From the NCBI GenBank assembly GCA_965208745.1, contig CBDBPN010000003.1, forward strand, positions 1,364,001-1,428,000: DNA of 64,000 bases, given 5' to 3'. This DNA is from VXNE01 sp965208745 (GTDB lineage: Bacteria > Pseudomonadota > Gammaproteobacteria > Pseudomonadales > Azotimanducaceae). The notes beneath the pieces are model-generated. The model made no database searches, had not been told where the DNA came from, and saw nothing but the letters and a program-made list of their open reading frames with translations. Each line of letters begins with the position of its first letter. The stretch's first letter is position 1. Positions 51,334-59,539 of this stretch are shown piece after piece. The position numbers and the translations under genes are program-made.

Positions 51334-53162
51334 CGATGGGTCCTTTTCTTTTGCTTCAGCCAGATCGGTGAACTCCAGGCGCGCTCCTGGATGGTCGCGG
51401 GCACGCCCTCGGCCGGGGCGACGCCGGCGCGGATCGCGTCCCACGTGGACCAGCGACAGGTGGGGTTCTGCAACACCCTGGCGTAGTAGAACGCAGGCTT
51501 CTCCGCGGAAAACGTCGGGTCCCGCCACACGCCCCGCAGTTCCGTGGCCCCGGACGCACCGGAAGGCGTGCAGTCCTCGAGATCGACTCCCGCCCCGTTG
51601 TCGGGGCAGCGATGCGTCTCGGGATCCGGCGCCAAGCCGTCCGAACAGGCCGCGTCGAACACGCGTTCGTGCGTCTCGCCGTCCGCGAGCCAGCCCTTGA
51701 CGACCTGGACGCGCTGCAGGGGCGCCTCGTTCGGATCGCGCACGGCCCAGACGAAGAACTCCGGCGTCCGGGCGGCGTTGGTCCGGAGTTCGCCGCCCAT
51801 CGGCACACCGCCGGCATAGGCGCGGTCGACGGCGCCGGCGCCGTCGGCCAGATCGTCGCCGTAGCCGTAACCGGCGAAGAAGCGCACCTGGATGCGGGGC
51901 CCGGAGGTCGCGAACGCTTCCCTGCGGCGCAACGCGGCATAGATGGACGGCCTCGTGTTCTCCTCCGCCCACACGCCGGCCAGGCCGGCGGCGCTCCAGG
52001 ACAGGAAGCTCGGCCCGACCGGCTCCGTGTCCTCGGGGTCGGCTGGCATGCTGCCGCGTCTCCCGGGGGTCCCGTCGTGCCTGCCGAGCTTGCCAAAGTA
52101 GCGGTCCTCGTCGACGGGGCTCGAGGCGTTATGCCCGTCGCTCGACCCGATCAGCCCGAACCGGTACGGATTGACCCCGCTCGTCGCCTCGATCGCCAGT
52201 CCGGCCCGCAACGCGTCGCGCGCGTAGGAGCCGGGAGCCCGGTCCGGCCCAGGCGGGGCCCAGACTTCGAAGCCTGCCCACTCGTCATCGGGCGACAGCG
52301 CCGGGTGCGTCTCCGACGTGCCCTTGACCTGGGTCACTTCCACGAGGGGCTCGTTGCGCAGGCGCCGGGCCGCGTAGTCCGCATCGATGGGGCGGCCCGA
52401 CCAATCGGTGCGCTCGAAGGTGAGACCGGAACTCAGGTTGGAGTTGTGCGGGATCGCCAGCGCCTCGATGCCCGCCTCGCGCAGGTCGTCCATCCATCGC
52501 CACAGGTTCTCGGGATTGGGGGAGTCCACCACGCTGAACGGGAAGTGGGACACCCGGGCCCCGGCGAAGATCACGTTGCGGTGCAGGGTGATCCGCTGGG
52601 GCGAGGAGGTGTACTCGTAGGCGATGAAAGTCGTGAAGGCGCCCGGCTCGTTGTGGCGCTCTGCCGCGTCGACCGTGCGCTGCCAGGCGGAGTCCATGAC
52701 CCGGGCCGCGTCGAATCCCCGGATGCGCCGGCCGCTCATGACGGCTGCCGGGATGGACGCTCCATCGAGGACCGGGTTCAAGGGATTCGAGTTGGCGATC
52801 AACTCCTGTGCCAGCGGGTGCCGTTGCAGGGGGTCGTCCGGGTCGTGCAACGCGCCCATGGCGCCGAGGTACACGGCGTGATCGGTGACGGCGTAGAAGT
52901 CGAGGGCCCCGCCGCGCAACTGCACCGCGTAGCCGAGCGGATGCTCGATGGCTTCCCCGCGGGCGTACCGGTAGGCGTCGTCCGGGGTCGCCCGCACGCC
53001 GAAGCTGTAGGCATCGAAGGAGTTGACGGTGTGGACGTGCAGGTCGCCGAACAGCGCGAGGCGCGCGTGCGGTTCCGCGTCGGCGGCCGTCGCAAAGAGG
53101 CCGACGGCGAGGAGGACGACGCAGGACGCCGCCCTGCCGGTCTGATGGCACCTGGCGTCCAT
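51330..53162 (-). CDS. Exported DUF3604 family protein, second copy
   Basis: 610 residues from ATG 53162, signal peptide SCVVLLAVGLFATAADAEPH. It shares with the 13688 gene LFGDLHVHTVNSFDAYSFGV, AVTDHAVYLGAMGALH, IPHNSNLSSGLTFE, GTSETHPALSPDDEWAGFEV and GSSDGHNASSPVDED. The late region FFAGYGYGDDLADG and QVVKGWLADGETHERVFDAA is also common to both. The two copies have diverged well and lie in different operons, both beside an alpha/beta-hydrolase-fold enzyme. Confidence 0.88.
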   Translation of the reverse strand: MDARCHQTGRAASCVVLLAVGLFATAADAEPHARLALFGDLHVHTVNSFDAYSFGVRATPDDAYRYARGEAIEHPLGYAVQLRGGALDFYAVTDHAVYLGAMGALHDPDDPLQRHPLAQELIANSNPLNPVLDGASIPAAVMSGRRIRGFDAARVMDSAWQRTVDAAERHNEPGAFTTFIAYEYTSSPQRITLHRNVIFAGARVSHFPFSVVDSPNPENLWRWMDDLREAGIEALAIPHNSNLSSGLTFERTDWSGRPIDADYAARRLRNEPLVEVTQVKGTSETHPALSPDDEWAGFEVWAPPGPDRAPGSYARDALRAGLAIEATSGVNPYRFGLIGSSDGHNASSPVDEDRYFGKLGRHDGTPGRRGSMPADPEDTEPVGPSFLSWSAAGLAGVWAEENTRPSIYAALRRREAFATSGPRIQVRFFAGYGYGDDLADGAGAVDRAYAGGVPMGGELRTNAARTPEFFVWAVRDPNEAPLQRVQVVKGWLADGETHERVFDAACSDGLAPDPETHRCPDNGAGVDLEDCTPSGASGATELRGVWRDPTFSAEKPAFYYARVLQNPTCRWSTWDAIRAGVAPAEGVPATIQERAWSSPIWLKQKKRTHR

Positions 53163-53248
53163 GTCACGGCCCCGGGGCAAGGTCACGTGGCCCAAGGCTA
53201 CCGCTTTCCGCCCGGCTTCGCGCACGCGAAGGCGCCGCCGCGGGCGAG

Positions 53249-53893
53249 TCAGCCTTCGCGGGCAGCCATCACCACGCGGACCCGGTAGCGGTCGCAGGCC
53301 TTCTCGTAGGCACGCTGCGAGACTCGCCCGTCCCGGACCATCGCGCACAGCTCCGTGAGCCGGCGTTCGACCTCCGCCGCCCGCAGGTCGCGTGCCGAGT
53401 CGGGGGCCCCGGCGCCGCGCAGCGGTCCCCGGTCGCGGAAGCCGTAGCTGGCTTCCCGGAAGGCGGTCCGCCGGTTCAGGTTCCGCACGAGGACATACAA
53501 CAGCTCGACGACCAGAAGCCCCGCGGTGGCCGCGGCGGCCCAGGGCCAGCCCGCGAGCAGGAACGCCTGCACGGCGAGTGCGACGTTCGGCAGTTGCGTC
53601 AGCCCGGTAAAGATGCGGAGCATGCGTTTCTGGTAATCCCGGGTGTCCGGGGCCGCACCCTGATCGCCAGTCAGCGCCAGGCCGATGCGGTCCGCCTCGC
53701 TGGCGATGTGCCGCAAACCCTGACCGGCCAGGACAAAGAACACGGCGAGCAGGGCGGGGCGCCAGCCGGACAGCGCCAGGGTCAGCCCGAGCAGCAGCAC
53801 ATAGCCGGCGGCGATGCCGACGAACAGCGCGCCCTTGGCCAGCCGGTGCAGGCGGACGCGCGCGGCGGCGTCCGCCGAGGGGCCGTCCATCAC
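53249..53893 (-). CDS. Membrane protein of unknown function
   Basis: 214 residues with four likely membrane helices (GALFVGIAAGYVLLLGLTLA, PALLAVFFVLAGQGL, LPNVALAVQAFLLAG, AAAATAGLLVVELLYVLV), then a basic cytoplasmic tail with a coiled region. No family recognised. Its ATG overlaps the stop of the VCBS-repeat gene by 4 bp (53890-53893), so the two are translated together, and it may anchor or assist that exported protein. Confidence 0.7.
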   Translation of the reverse strand: MMDGPSADAAARVRLHRLAKGALFVGIAAGYVLLLGLTLALSGWRPALLAVFFVLAGQGLRHIASEADRIGLALTGDQGAAPDTRDYQKRMLRIFTGLTQLPNVALAVQAFLLAGWPWAAAATAGLLVVELLYVLVRNLNRRTAFREASYGFRDRGPLRGAGAPDSARDLRAAEVERRLTELCAMVRDGRVSQRAYEKACDRYRVRVVMAAREG

Positions 53894-55485
53894 GGGCCGC
53901 CGCGGGCCATCAGGACGGCCACGCGATGCGCGGCCCCGTCCGACGGGTATTGGATGACCACATCCTGCCGTCCGTCCCGGTCGAGATCGGCGAGCATCGC
54001 GGTGCGCTCGTCCCGGGGCGCCTGGACCGCCACCTGGACCGGGTCGGCCGCCAGCAGTTCGGGGCCGGGAACGCCAATGAACACGGACAGCCGGTCCCAG
54101 CGCTCGGCCGCGAGCAGGTCCACGCGCCCGTCGCCGGTCACGTCGCCGATCAGCACGGTGGGAAAGAGGACGCCGCGGCGATCGAACGGCGCGAACGGGG
54201 TGCGTACGCGGCGGACCAGGTCCGGTCGACGCGGGTAGTCACCGTCGCGCTGACGGTAGAGGGCGAGGTCCATGGTGACGGACTTGCCGGCCATGGCACG
54301 CACCATCCCGCCGAGGCCCGTGTCCACGGACGCCAGGCCGAAATCCGTCGCGCCGTCACCGTCCACGTCGAGATAGCGCTGGGTGGCGTATCCCGACGCC
54401 ATCCCGGCCGCGGGTCCGGGGGTCTCCAGGGTCGTGTCCGGCGTCGGCCGGAAGGCGGTGCCGCCGGGCGTCGGCCGACCGAAGTGGATGTCGAACCGGC
54501 CGCGCGCGCTGAACAGACGCCGGCCGGCGACGGTCAGGGTAACGAGGTCGGACAGGCCGTCGGCGTTCAGGTCGCGGAAACCATGGAGCACGGTGTACTC
54601 GAAGCGCCCGCCGAGGCCGAGCAGCAGGGACGGCACACCGACACCGTCGAACTGGAAGGCGAGCGCGTACGCGCCGTCGAAATCGAAGGGGATGTCGACC
54701 TCGAACGTCTCCGGAGCCGCGAGGAAGCCACCCGCGGCGTCCTGGCGATGCACCTCGAAGCGCTCGCCGTTCCAGAACACCAGATCGCCGCGTCCGTCGC
54801 GGTCGTAGTCCATGCCGTGCACGCGTCCGAGGTACCACGGGACGTGCTCCGACGTGATGCCGGCCTCGCCGTACGTCCTGGGTTCGCCGTAAGGGTGCTC
54901 GTTCAGGTGGGGTTCGGGAGGACCCAGCAGCACGGCGTCGGAGAAGGACCCGTCCGGCGCCTGCAACGCGATCCAGAACCCGCCCGTGTCGGGCACGACG
55001 AGGTCGTCGCGGTCGTCGCCGTTGAGGTCGCGCGTCACGTCCACCCGGGGCACCGCCCCGGCGTCCGGCGGGGCGCGATAGGCGGTCCCCACCGTGCTGG
55101 CGCAGCACTCGCGGGCCGTGGCCGCGTCGAACAGCGTGATGCGGCCGCGCCGGTAGAGGACCGGATGGTCCCTGCCGTCCACGTTCGCGATGTCGACGAA
55201 CAGCACGCCCTCGTCCAGCGTCGTTTCCAGTACGACGGGCCAGGCGCCCGCCTCCAGCCGGTGGATCGTGAGTCGGGTTTCCCCGCCGACGGCCCCTTCG
55301 ACAACGGCGAGTTCGGGGTGCTCGGTGGTGGTGAACGAACCGGGCAGCACCGTCTGGTACGGGGCCGCGCCCGTGTCGATCTCGTGGATCTCGAACAGCT
55401 CCGCCGGCTCCGCGGCGGCGGTCCAGGCAGAACCGAAAGCGAGGGTCCATGCCGCGGACCATACCGTCCGGGTGCGCAGGTTCAT
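53890..55485 (-). CDS. Exported VCBS/FG-GAP repeat protein
   Basis: 531 residues from ATG 55485, preceded by AGAGGGGG. Signal peptide SAAWTLAFGSAWTAAAEPAE. Calcium-binding beta-propeller motifs recur: DLNGDDRDDLVV, DYDRDGRGDLVF, DLNADGLSDLVT, DVDGDGATDFGL, DVTGDGRVDLLA and DLDRDGRQDVVI. Such propellers bind ligands or partner proteins at the cell surface; no catalytic domain is seen. It is divergent from the XRE regulator at 55602 across 116 bp, which may control it. Confidence 0.86.
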   Translation of the reverse strand: MNLRTRTVWSAAWTLAFGSAWTAAAEPAELFEIHEIDTGAAPYQTVLPGSFTTTEHPELAVVEGAVGGETRLTIHRLEAGAWPVVLETTLDEGVLFVDIANVDGRDHPVLYRRGRITLFDAATARECCASTVGTAYRAPPDAGAVPRVDVTRDLNGDDRDDLVVPDTGGFWIALQAPDGSFSDAVLLGPPEPHLNEHPYGEPRTYGEAGITSEHVPWYLGRVHGMDYDRDGRGDLVFWNGERFEVHRQDAAGGFLAAPETFEVDIPFDFDGAYALAFQFDGVGVPSLLLGLGGRFEYTVLHGFRDLNADGLSDLVTLTVAGRRLFSARGRFDIHFGRPTPGGTAFRPTPDTTLETPGPAAGMASGYATQRYLDVDGDGATDFGLASVDTGLGGMVRAMAGKSVTMDLALYRQRDGDYPRRPDLVRRVRTPFAPFDRRGVLFPTVLIGDVTGDGRVDLLAAERWDRLSVFIGVPGPELLAADPVQVAVQAPRDERTAMLADLDRDGRQDVVIQYPSDGAAHRVAVLMARGGP

Positions 55486-55601
55486 GTCGTTCCCCCTCTG
55501 GGATCCCACGCAATCGACCTTCCCGGAACGGACTGTAATTTGCAACCTTCATCGATAAAGTACCACTATCCGGAAACGTCGGTACCGCATAGAGATACTT
55601 C

Positions 55602-56351
55602 ATGGCTCAATCCCAACGCATCGTCGATGCGCTGAAACGCGCGCTGAAGGCGCACGGCGTATCCTACGCCCAGGTGGCGCGCCGCCTCGAACTCTCCGAG
55701 AGCAGCGTCAAGCGGCTGTTCTCCACCGGGGGCTTCTCCCTGGCCCGCCTGGAAGCCGTGTGCGACCTGGTGGGGCTCGATCTCCTCGAACTCGCACGGC
55801 AGGCGGATGCCCAGCGGTTCCGCGTGCCCGCCCTCACGGTGGACCAGGAGCGGGAATTCGTGGGCGATCCCGCCCTGCTCCTCGTCGCGGTGTGCGCACT
55901 GAACCGCTGGCCATTCGAGCGCATCCTCGACCGGTACCGTTTCACGGAGCCTCGCCTCGTGGGGCTCCTGGCGCGCCTCGACCGCATGGGCCTGATCGAG
56001 TTGCTGCCGGGGAACCGCATCCGGCTGCGCATCGCGCGCAACTTCGCCTGGCTCCCGGACGGCCCGATTCACCGCTTCTTCGTGGACCGCCTGCAGAGCG
56101 AGTTCCTGACGGGCGCGTTCCAGCCGGAACGGGACGCGCACCGCGTCGCCTGGGGCATGCTGTCCGCCGAGTCCGCGTCCGCCCTGCGCGGGCGGATCGC
56201 CGAGCTGACGGATGCGTTCGACGAATTGACCAGGGGCGACGAGGTCCGCGCCGACAGCTCGGCACGCGGCACCTGCCTGCTCGTCGCGCTACGCCAGTGG
56301 GAGCCTTCGCCGTTCCGGGCGATGCGGCGCGCGGGGGAAGCGGGACCTTAG
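55602..56351 (+). CDS. XRE-family transcriptional regulator
   Basis: 249 residues. The N-terminal helix-turn-helix of Cro/C1 type is VSYAQVARRLELSESSVKRL with FSLARLEAVCDLVGLDLLEL. The rest (about 75-249) is an unassigned domain with LERILDRYRF-like and FFVDRLQSEFLTGAF segments, perhaps ligand binding. It is transcribed away from the VCBS operon, with a GTACC...GGTAC inverted pair in the shared region, so it probably regulates that operon and itself. Confidence 0.82.
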   Translation: MAQSQRIVDALKRALKAHGVSYAQVARRLELSESSVKRLFSTGGFSLARLEAVCDLVGLDLLELARQADAQRFRVPALTVDQEREFVGDPALLLVAVCALNRWPFERILDRYRFTEPRLVGLLARLDRMGLIELLPGNRIRLRIARNFAWLPDGPIHRFFVDRLQSEFLTGAFQPERDAHRVAWGMLSAESASALRGRIAELTDAFDELTRGDEVRADSSARGTCLLVALRQWEPSPFRAMRRAGEAGP

Positions 56352-56361
56352 GCTCCGCACG

Positions 56362-56727
56362 CTATCTCGAGGACCAGGACTCAACCACCCTGTGGCCACG
56401 CCCCTCCATGCAGTTGATGACGATGGCCTTGCGTTGGCGGACCGTGTCGACCGCGGCCGTGCCGCCGCCGATGGCGGCACCGGCCACGGTGCCCTCGACC
56501 CCGTCGACCACCGCGCCAACGGCACCGCCGATCGCCGCCTGCATCTGCACGTCCGGGTTGAGGTAGCTGCGTTGTCTCGCGACCTCCTGGCACGCCGCCA
56601 GGTCCGCCTCGTACTTCCGCGGATCGCCGCCGTCGACGATGGGTCGGTGTTTCGCGCCGGTCGCGAAGCAGCCACCGAGTACTACCGCGGCTGCCACAAC
56701 AACCGACGCACGGATGACGTGGTGCAT
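56362..56727 (-). CDS. Glycine-zipper lipoprotein
   Basis: 121 residues from ATG 56727. Lipoprotein signal with lipobox VLGGC (Cys20). A glycine-zipper region follows (AAIGGAVGAVVDGVEGTVAG, AAIGGGTAAVDTV), then NCMEGRGHRVV. Similar small outer-membrane lipoproteins have structural or stress roles. It converges with the XRE gene (10-bp gap) and is divergent from the TonB receptor at 56988, with 260 bp between that show no gene. Confidence 0.8.
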   Translation of the reverse strand: MHHVIRASVVVAAAVVLGGCFATGAKHRPIVDGGDPRKYEADLAACQEVARQRSYLNPDVQMQAAIGGAVGAVVDGVEGTVAGAAIGGGTAAVDTVRQRKAIVINCMEGRGHRVVESWSSR

Positions 56728-56987
56728 GCCTGTCTCCTCGTTTGCAGGACGGCTGCAAGGTACGCGCCGCGGCATGAACCGGGGCTGAACGCAGGATCCC
56801 GGCGAGACCAGGCTTGCCACGCTTGCCACCGCTTCGCGACGGGATGTAGGCTCATACATGGAGAGCGTGTGGTCGTCCCGACCGCGCGGCAAGTAGGAAT
56901 TCGGGTTCGGCGAGCGTCCTCGCCGCATCGGTCCGCACCGAACGAGCGTGCCGCCGGCCCCGAATATCAGAAAGGAGACGTCAACCA

Positions 56988-59531
56988 ATGGACCTTCGAA
57001 AACCAGTCGCCCTGGCGACGGGCATGCTCGTGGCGCTGGCGCCGCCAGCCTGGGCGCAGGACGAGAGCGAGACGCAGGGCGAAGCCGTCATCGAGGAGAT
57101 CGTCGTCACGGCGACACACCGCGAGACGCGCCTGATGGACACGCCGATGGGAATCGGCGCCGTCACGGACGAAGTGATCGAGGAGATCGGCGCCCAGGAG
57201 ATGGGCGAGGTGTTCCGCATGGTCTCCGGACTCAACATGGGCGGCGAGGGCGCGGCGCAGACGCGCTACACCGTCCGAGGGGTCACCTCGCAGCAGACGA
57301 ACAGCGTCCGCGACACCGCCGGCGCCATGGTCGCCGTCTACCTCGACGGCGCCTCGCTCACGTCGGCGCTCGGGCCCGCGCGCCAGATCACCGGCAACCT
57401 GTTCGACATCGAGCGGGTCGAAGTGCTGAAGGGCCCGCAGGGCACCCTGTTCGGGGAGAGCGCCCAGGGCGGCGCGGTCCGTTACATCTACAAGTCGCCC
57501 GTCGCCAACGAGTGGGACGCGGCGTTCCGCGTCGGCGCCTACACGATGAAATGGGCGGACGACAACTCGCACGACTACAACGGCATGCTGAACATCCCCA
57601 TCCTCGAGGACCGGCTGGCCGCCCGGGTCGTGCTGTTCGAGACCGACCGCGCCGGCTACATCGACCAGCTCTCGGGCTGCGTACCCCAGGTCAACGACAC
57701 CGGCTATCCGATCGCGCGGCCGATCTGCACGGGCGTCAACGAGGACGTCAACTCCACCTCCAACACCGGCGGACGGCTCGCCATCAAGTACTACGCGGAC
57801 CGCTGGACGGCCGAGCTGGCGCGCTACTGGGTGTCCCAGGAAGGGGACGGGACGGCCTACACGATCGCCGGCAACCGCGGCGACCGGGACCTGATCGCCG
57901 ACGACCCGTACGTCACCAACGCCCGGGAGTTCCGCGGGCTGAACGGGGACGGCTGGGACGACTTCGAGGTGATGCGCGCCACGGTCGAAGTCGGTTTCAG
58001 CTTCGCGGACCTCACCTTTACCGCGACCGACACGGACCGCGACAGCCTCACCTTCCGCGAACTCGCCGACCCCGTGGTCCGGGGCATCGACTGGATCACC
58101 GCGTTCGGGGGCAACACCAGCGGCCGCTGCCTGCTGGAGGTGCCGAACCCCGACGTGAACTGCCCGATCCCGCTCGACGCCATGAACATGCACAGCTACG
58201 GCTGGGACGGCTGGACCGACGTGCAGCGCCAGACCTACGAGATCAGGCTGGTCTCGAACCAACCCGGGCGGCTGCGCTGGACGGCCGGCGCCTACCGCAA
58301 GGAGTCGGAGGACTGGTCGTGGAGCGGCGTGCTGTACTCGATGAACCCGGACCGCGCGATCTACGACGACATCTTCTTCTTCAACTCGCCCGAGACCTCG
58401 CACCAGACGGACTTCGAGGAGACTTCGGTGTTCGGCGAGGTGAGCTACGACCTGACCGACGAGATCGAGCTGACCCTCGGGGCGCGTTCCGCGTCGCTGA
58501 CCCAGGACTTCTTCATCGGCGTCAAGGGCGAGCAGATCTACCGGGACAGCGTGCGCGTCGGCAACTGGGACTCGCCGCAGTCCTTCGAGCGCTACCGCGG
58601 CTACGTCGGCGAGCAGAACGGCACCACGGACAACGACGTCATAAGCCCGCGTTTCGTGGCCACGTGGCGGCCGGGCGACCGCGACCTGATGGCCTATTTC
58701 AGCTACGCCGAAGGCTACCGGCCGGGCGGCCAGAACCGCGGCGTGCTGCTGGACGCGCGGTACATCGAGCGCGACGCCGACGCCGCCGAGGCGACCGGCT
58801 CCCTGCCGGCGGAGGAGATCGCGGCGCGGCGCGCCGAGGCACAGGCCCTGCGGACGGTGGTGTTCTTCGACGGCGACACGGTCGTGAACTACGAACTCGG
58901 CAGCAAGTTCACGGTGATGGACGGGCGGGCCTCGGTCCAGGCCGCCGTCTACTACACCGACTGGCAGGACGTCATCCAGCGCTCCGAACGGCCGCTGCCC
59001 AACGGCAACATCGTCGGCTTCAACGCGAACGAGGGGGCCGCGGAGATCTGGGGGCTGGACCTCGACTTCAACATCGCCCTGACCGAGCGCCTGCGCGCGT
59101 CGCTGATCGCCGCCTTCGTCGAGACGGAACTCACCGAGGCGGCGCAGAACGAGGGCAAGGAGCTGATCTTCTCGTCGCCCTTCAGCGCGACGCTGAACCT
59201 CGACTACGAGTGGCCGCTGACCAGCACCCTGATCGCCAACTTCCACATCGACGTGTCGAACTTCGACGAGCGCTGGTTCAACACCGACAACACGATCGCC
59301 CTGCCGGACTACACGATCGTCAACGCCCGGGTCACCCTGCGCGACGTTTCGGACCAGTGGGCCGTGGTGCTCTGGGCCAAGAACCTGGGTGACGAGCGCA
59401 TCGTGCGCGACCGGTACAGCGACCTCACCTCGGGTAGCGAGAACCCCTGGCTCGGCGACCTGCGCGGCAGCTACCAGTATCTCGATCCGCCGGAAGCGAT
59501 CGGGCTCGAGTTCCGCTGGAACCTGAGGTAA
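56988..59531 (+). CDS. TonB-dependent outer-membrane receptor
   Basis: 847 residues, preceded by AAAGGAGA. Signal ATGMLVALAPPAWAQ, TonB box IEEIVVTATHRE, plug with RYTVRGVTSQQTNSVRDTAG and ERVEVLKGPQGTLFGESAQG, barrel ending AIGLEFRWNLR. Many Asp/Gly loops are present (DGDTVVNYELGSKF). It is the first gene of a probable operon with the haloperoxidase fusion and nhaA, so its substrate may be linked to the haloperoxidase. A strong hairpin lies just after its stop. Confidence 0.92.
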   Translation: MDLRKPVALATGMLVALAPPAWAQDESETQGEAVIEEIVVTATHRETRLMDTPMGIGAVTDEVIEEIGAQEMGEVFRMVSGLNMGGEGAAQTRYTVRGVTSQQTNSVRDTAGAMVAVYLDGASLTSALGPARQITGNLFDIERVEVLKGPQGTLFGESAQGGAVRYIYKSPVANEWDAAFRVGAYTMKWADDNSHDYNGMLNIPILEDRLAARVVLFETDRAGYIDQLSGCVPQVNDTGYPIARPICTGVNEDVNSTSNTGGRLAIKYYADRWTAELARYWVSQEGDGTAYTIAGNRGDRDLIADDPYVTNAREFRGLNGDGWDDFEVMRATVEVGFSFADLTFTATDTDRDSLTFRELADPVVRGIDWITAFGGNTSGRCLLEVPNPDVNCPIPLDAMNMHSYGWDGWTDVQRQTYEIRLVSNQPGRLRWTAGAYRKESEDWSWSGVLYSMNPDRAIYDDIFFFNSPETSHQTDFEETSVFGEVSYDLTDEIELTLGARSASLTQDFFIGVKGEQIYRDSVRVGNWDSPQSFERYRGYVGEQNGTTDNDVISPRFVATWRPGDRDLMAYFSYAEGYRPGGQNRGVLLDARYIERDADAAEATGSLPAEEIAARRAEAQALRTVVFFDGDTVVNYELGSKFTVMDGRASVQAAVYYTDWQDVIQRSERPLPNGNIVGFNANEGAAEIWGLDLDFNIALTERLRASLIAAFVETELTEAAQNEGKELIFSSPFSATLNLDYEWPLTSTLIANFHIDVSNFDERWFNTDNTIALPDYTIVNARVTLRDVSDQWAVVLWAKNLGDERIVRDRYSDLTSGSENPWLGDLRGSYQYLDPPEAIGLEFRWNLR

Positions 59532-59539
59532 CGAGCAAC

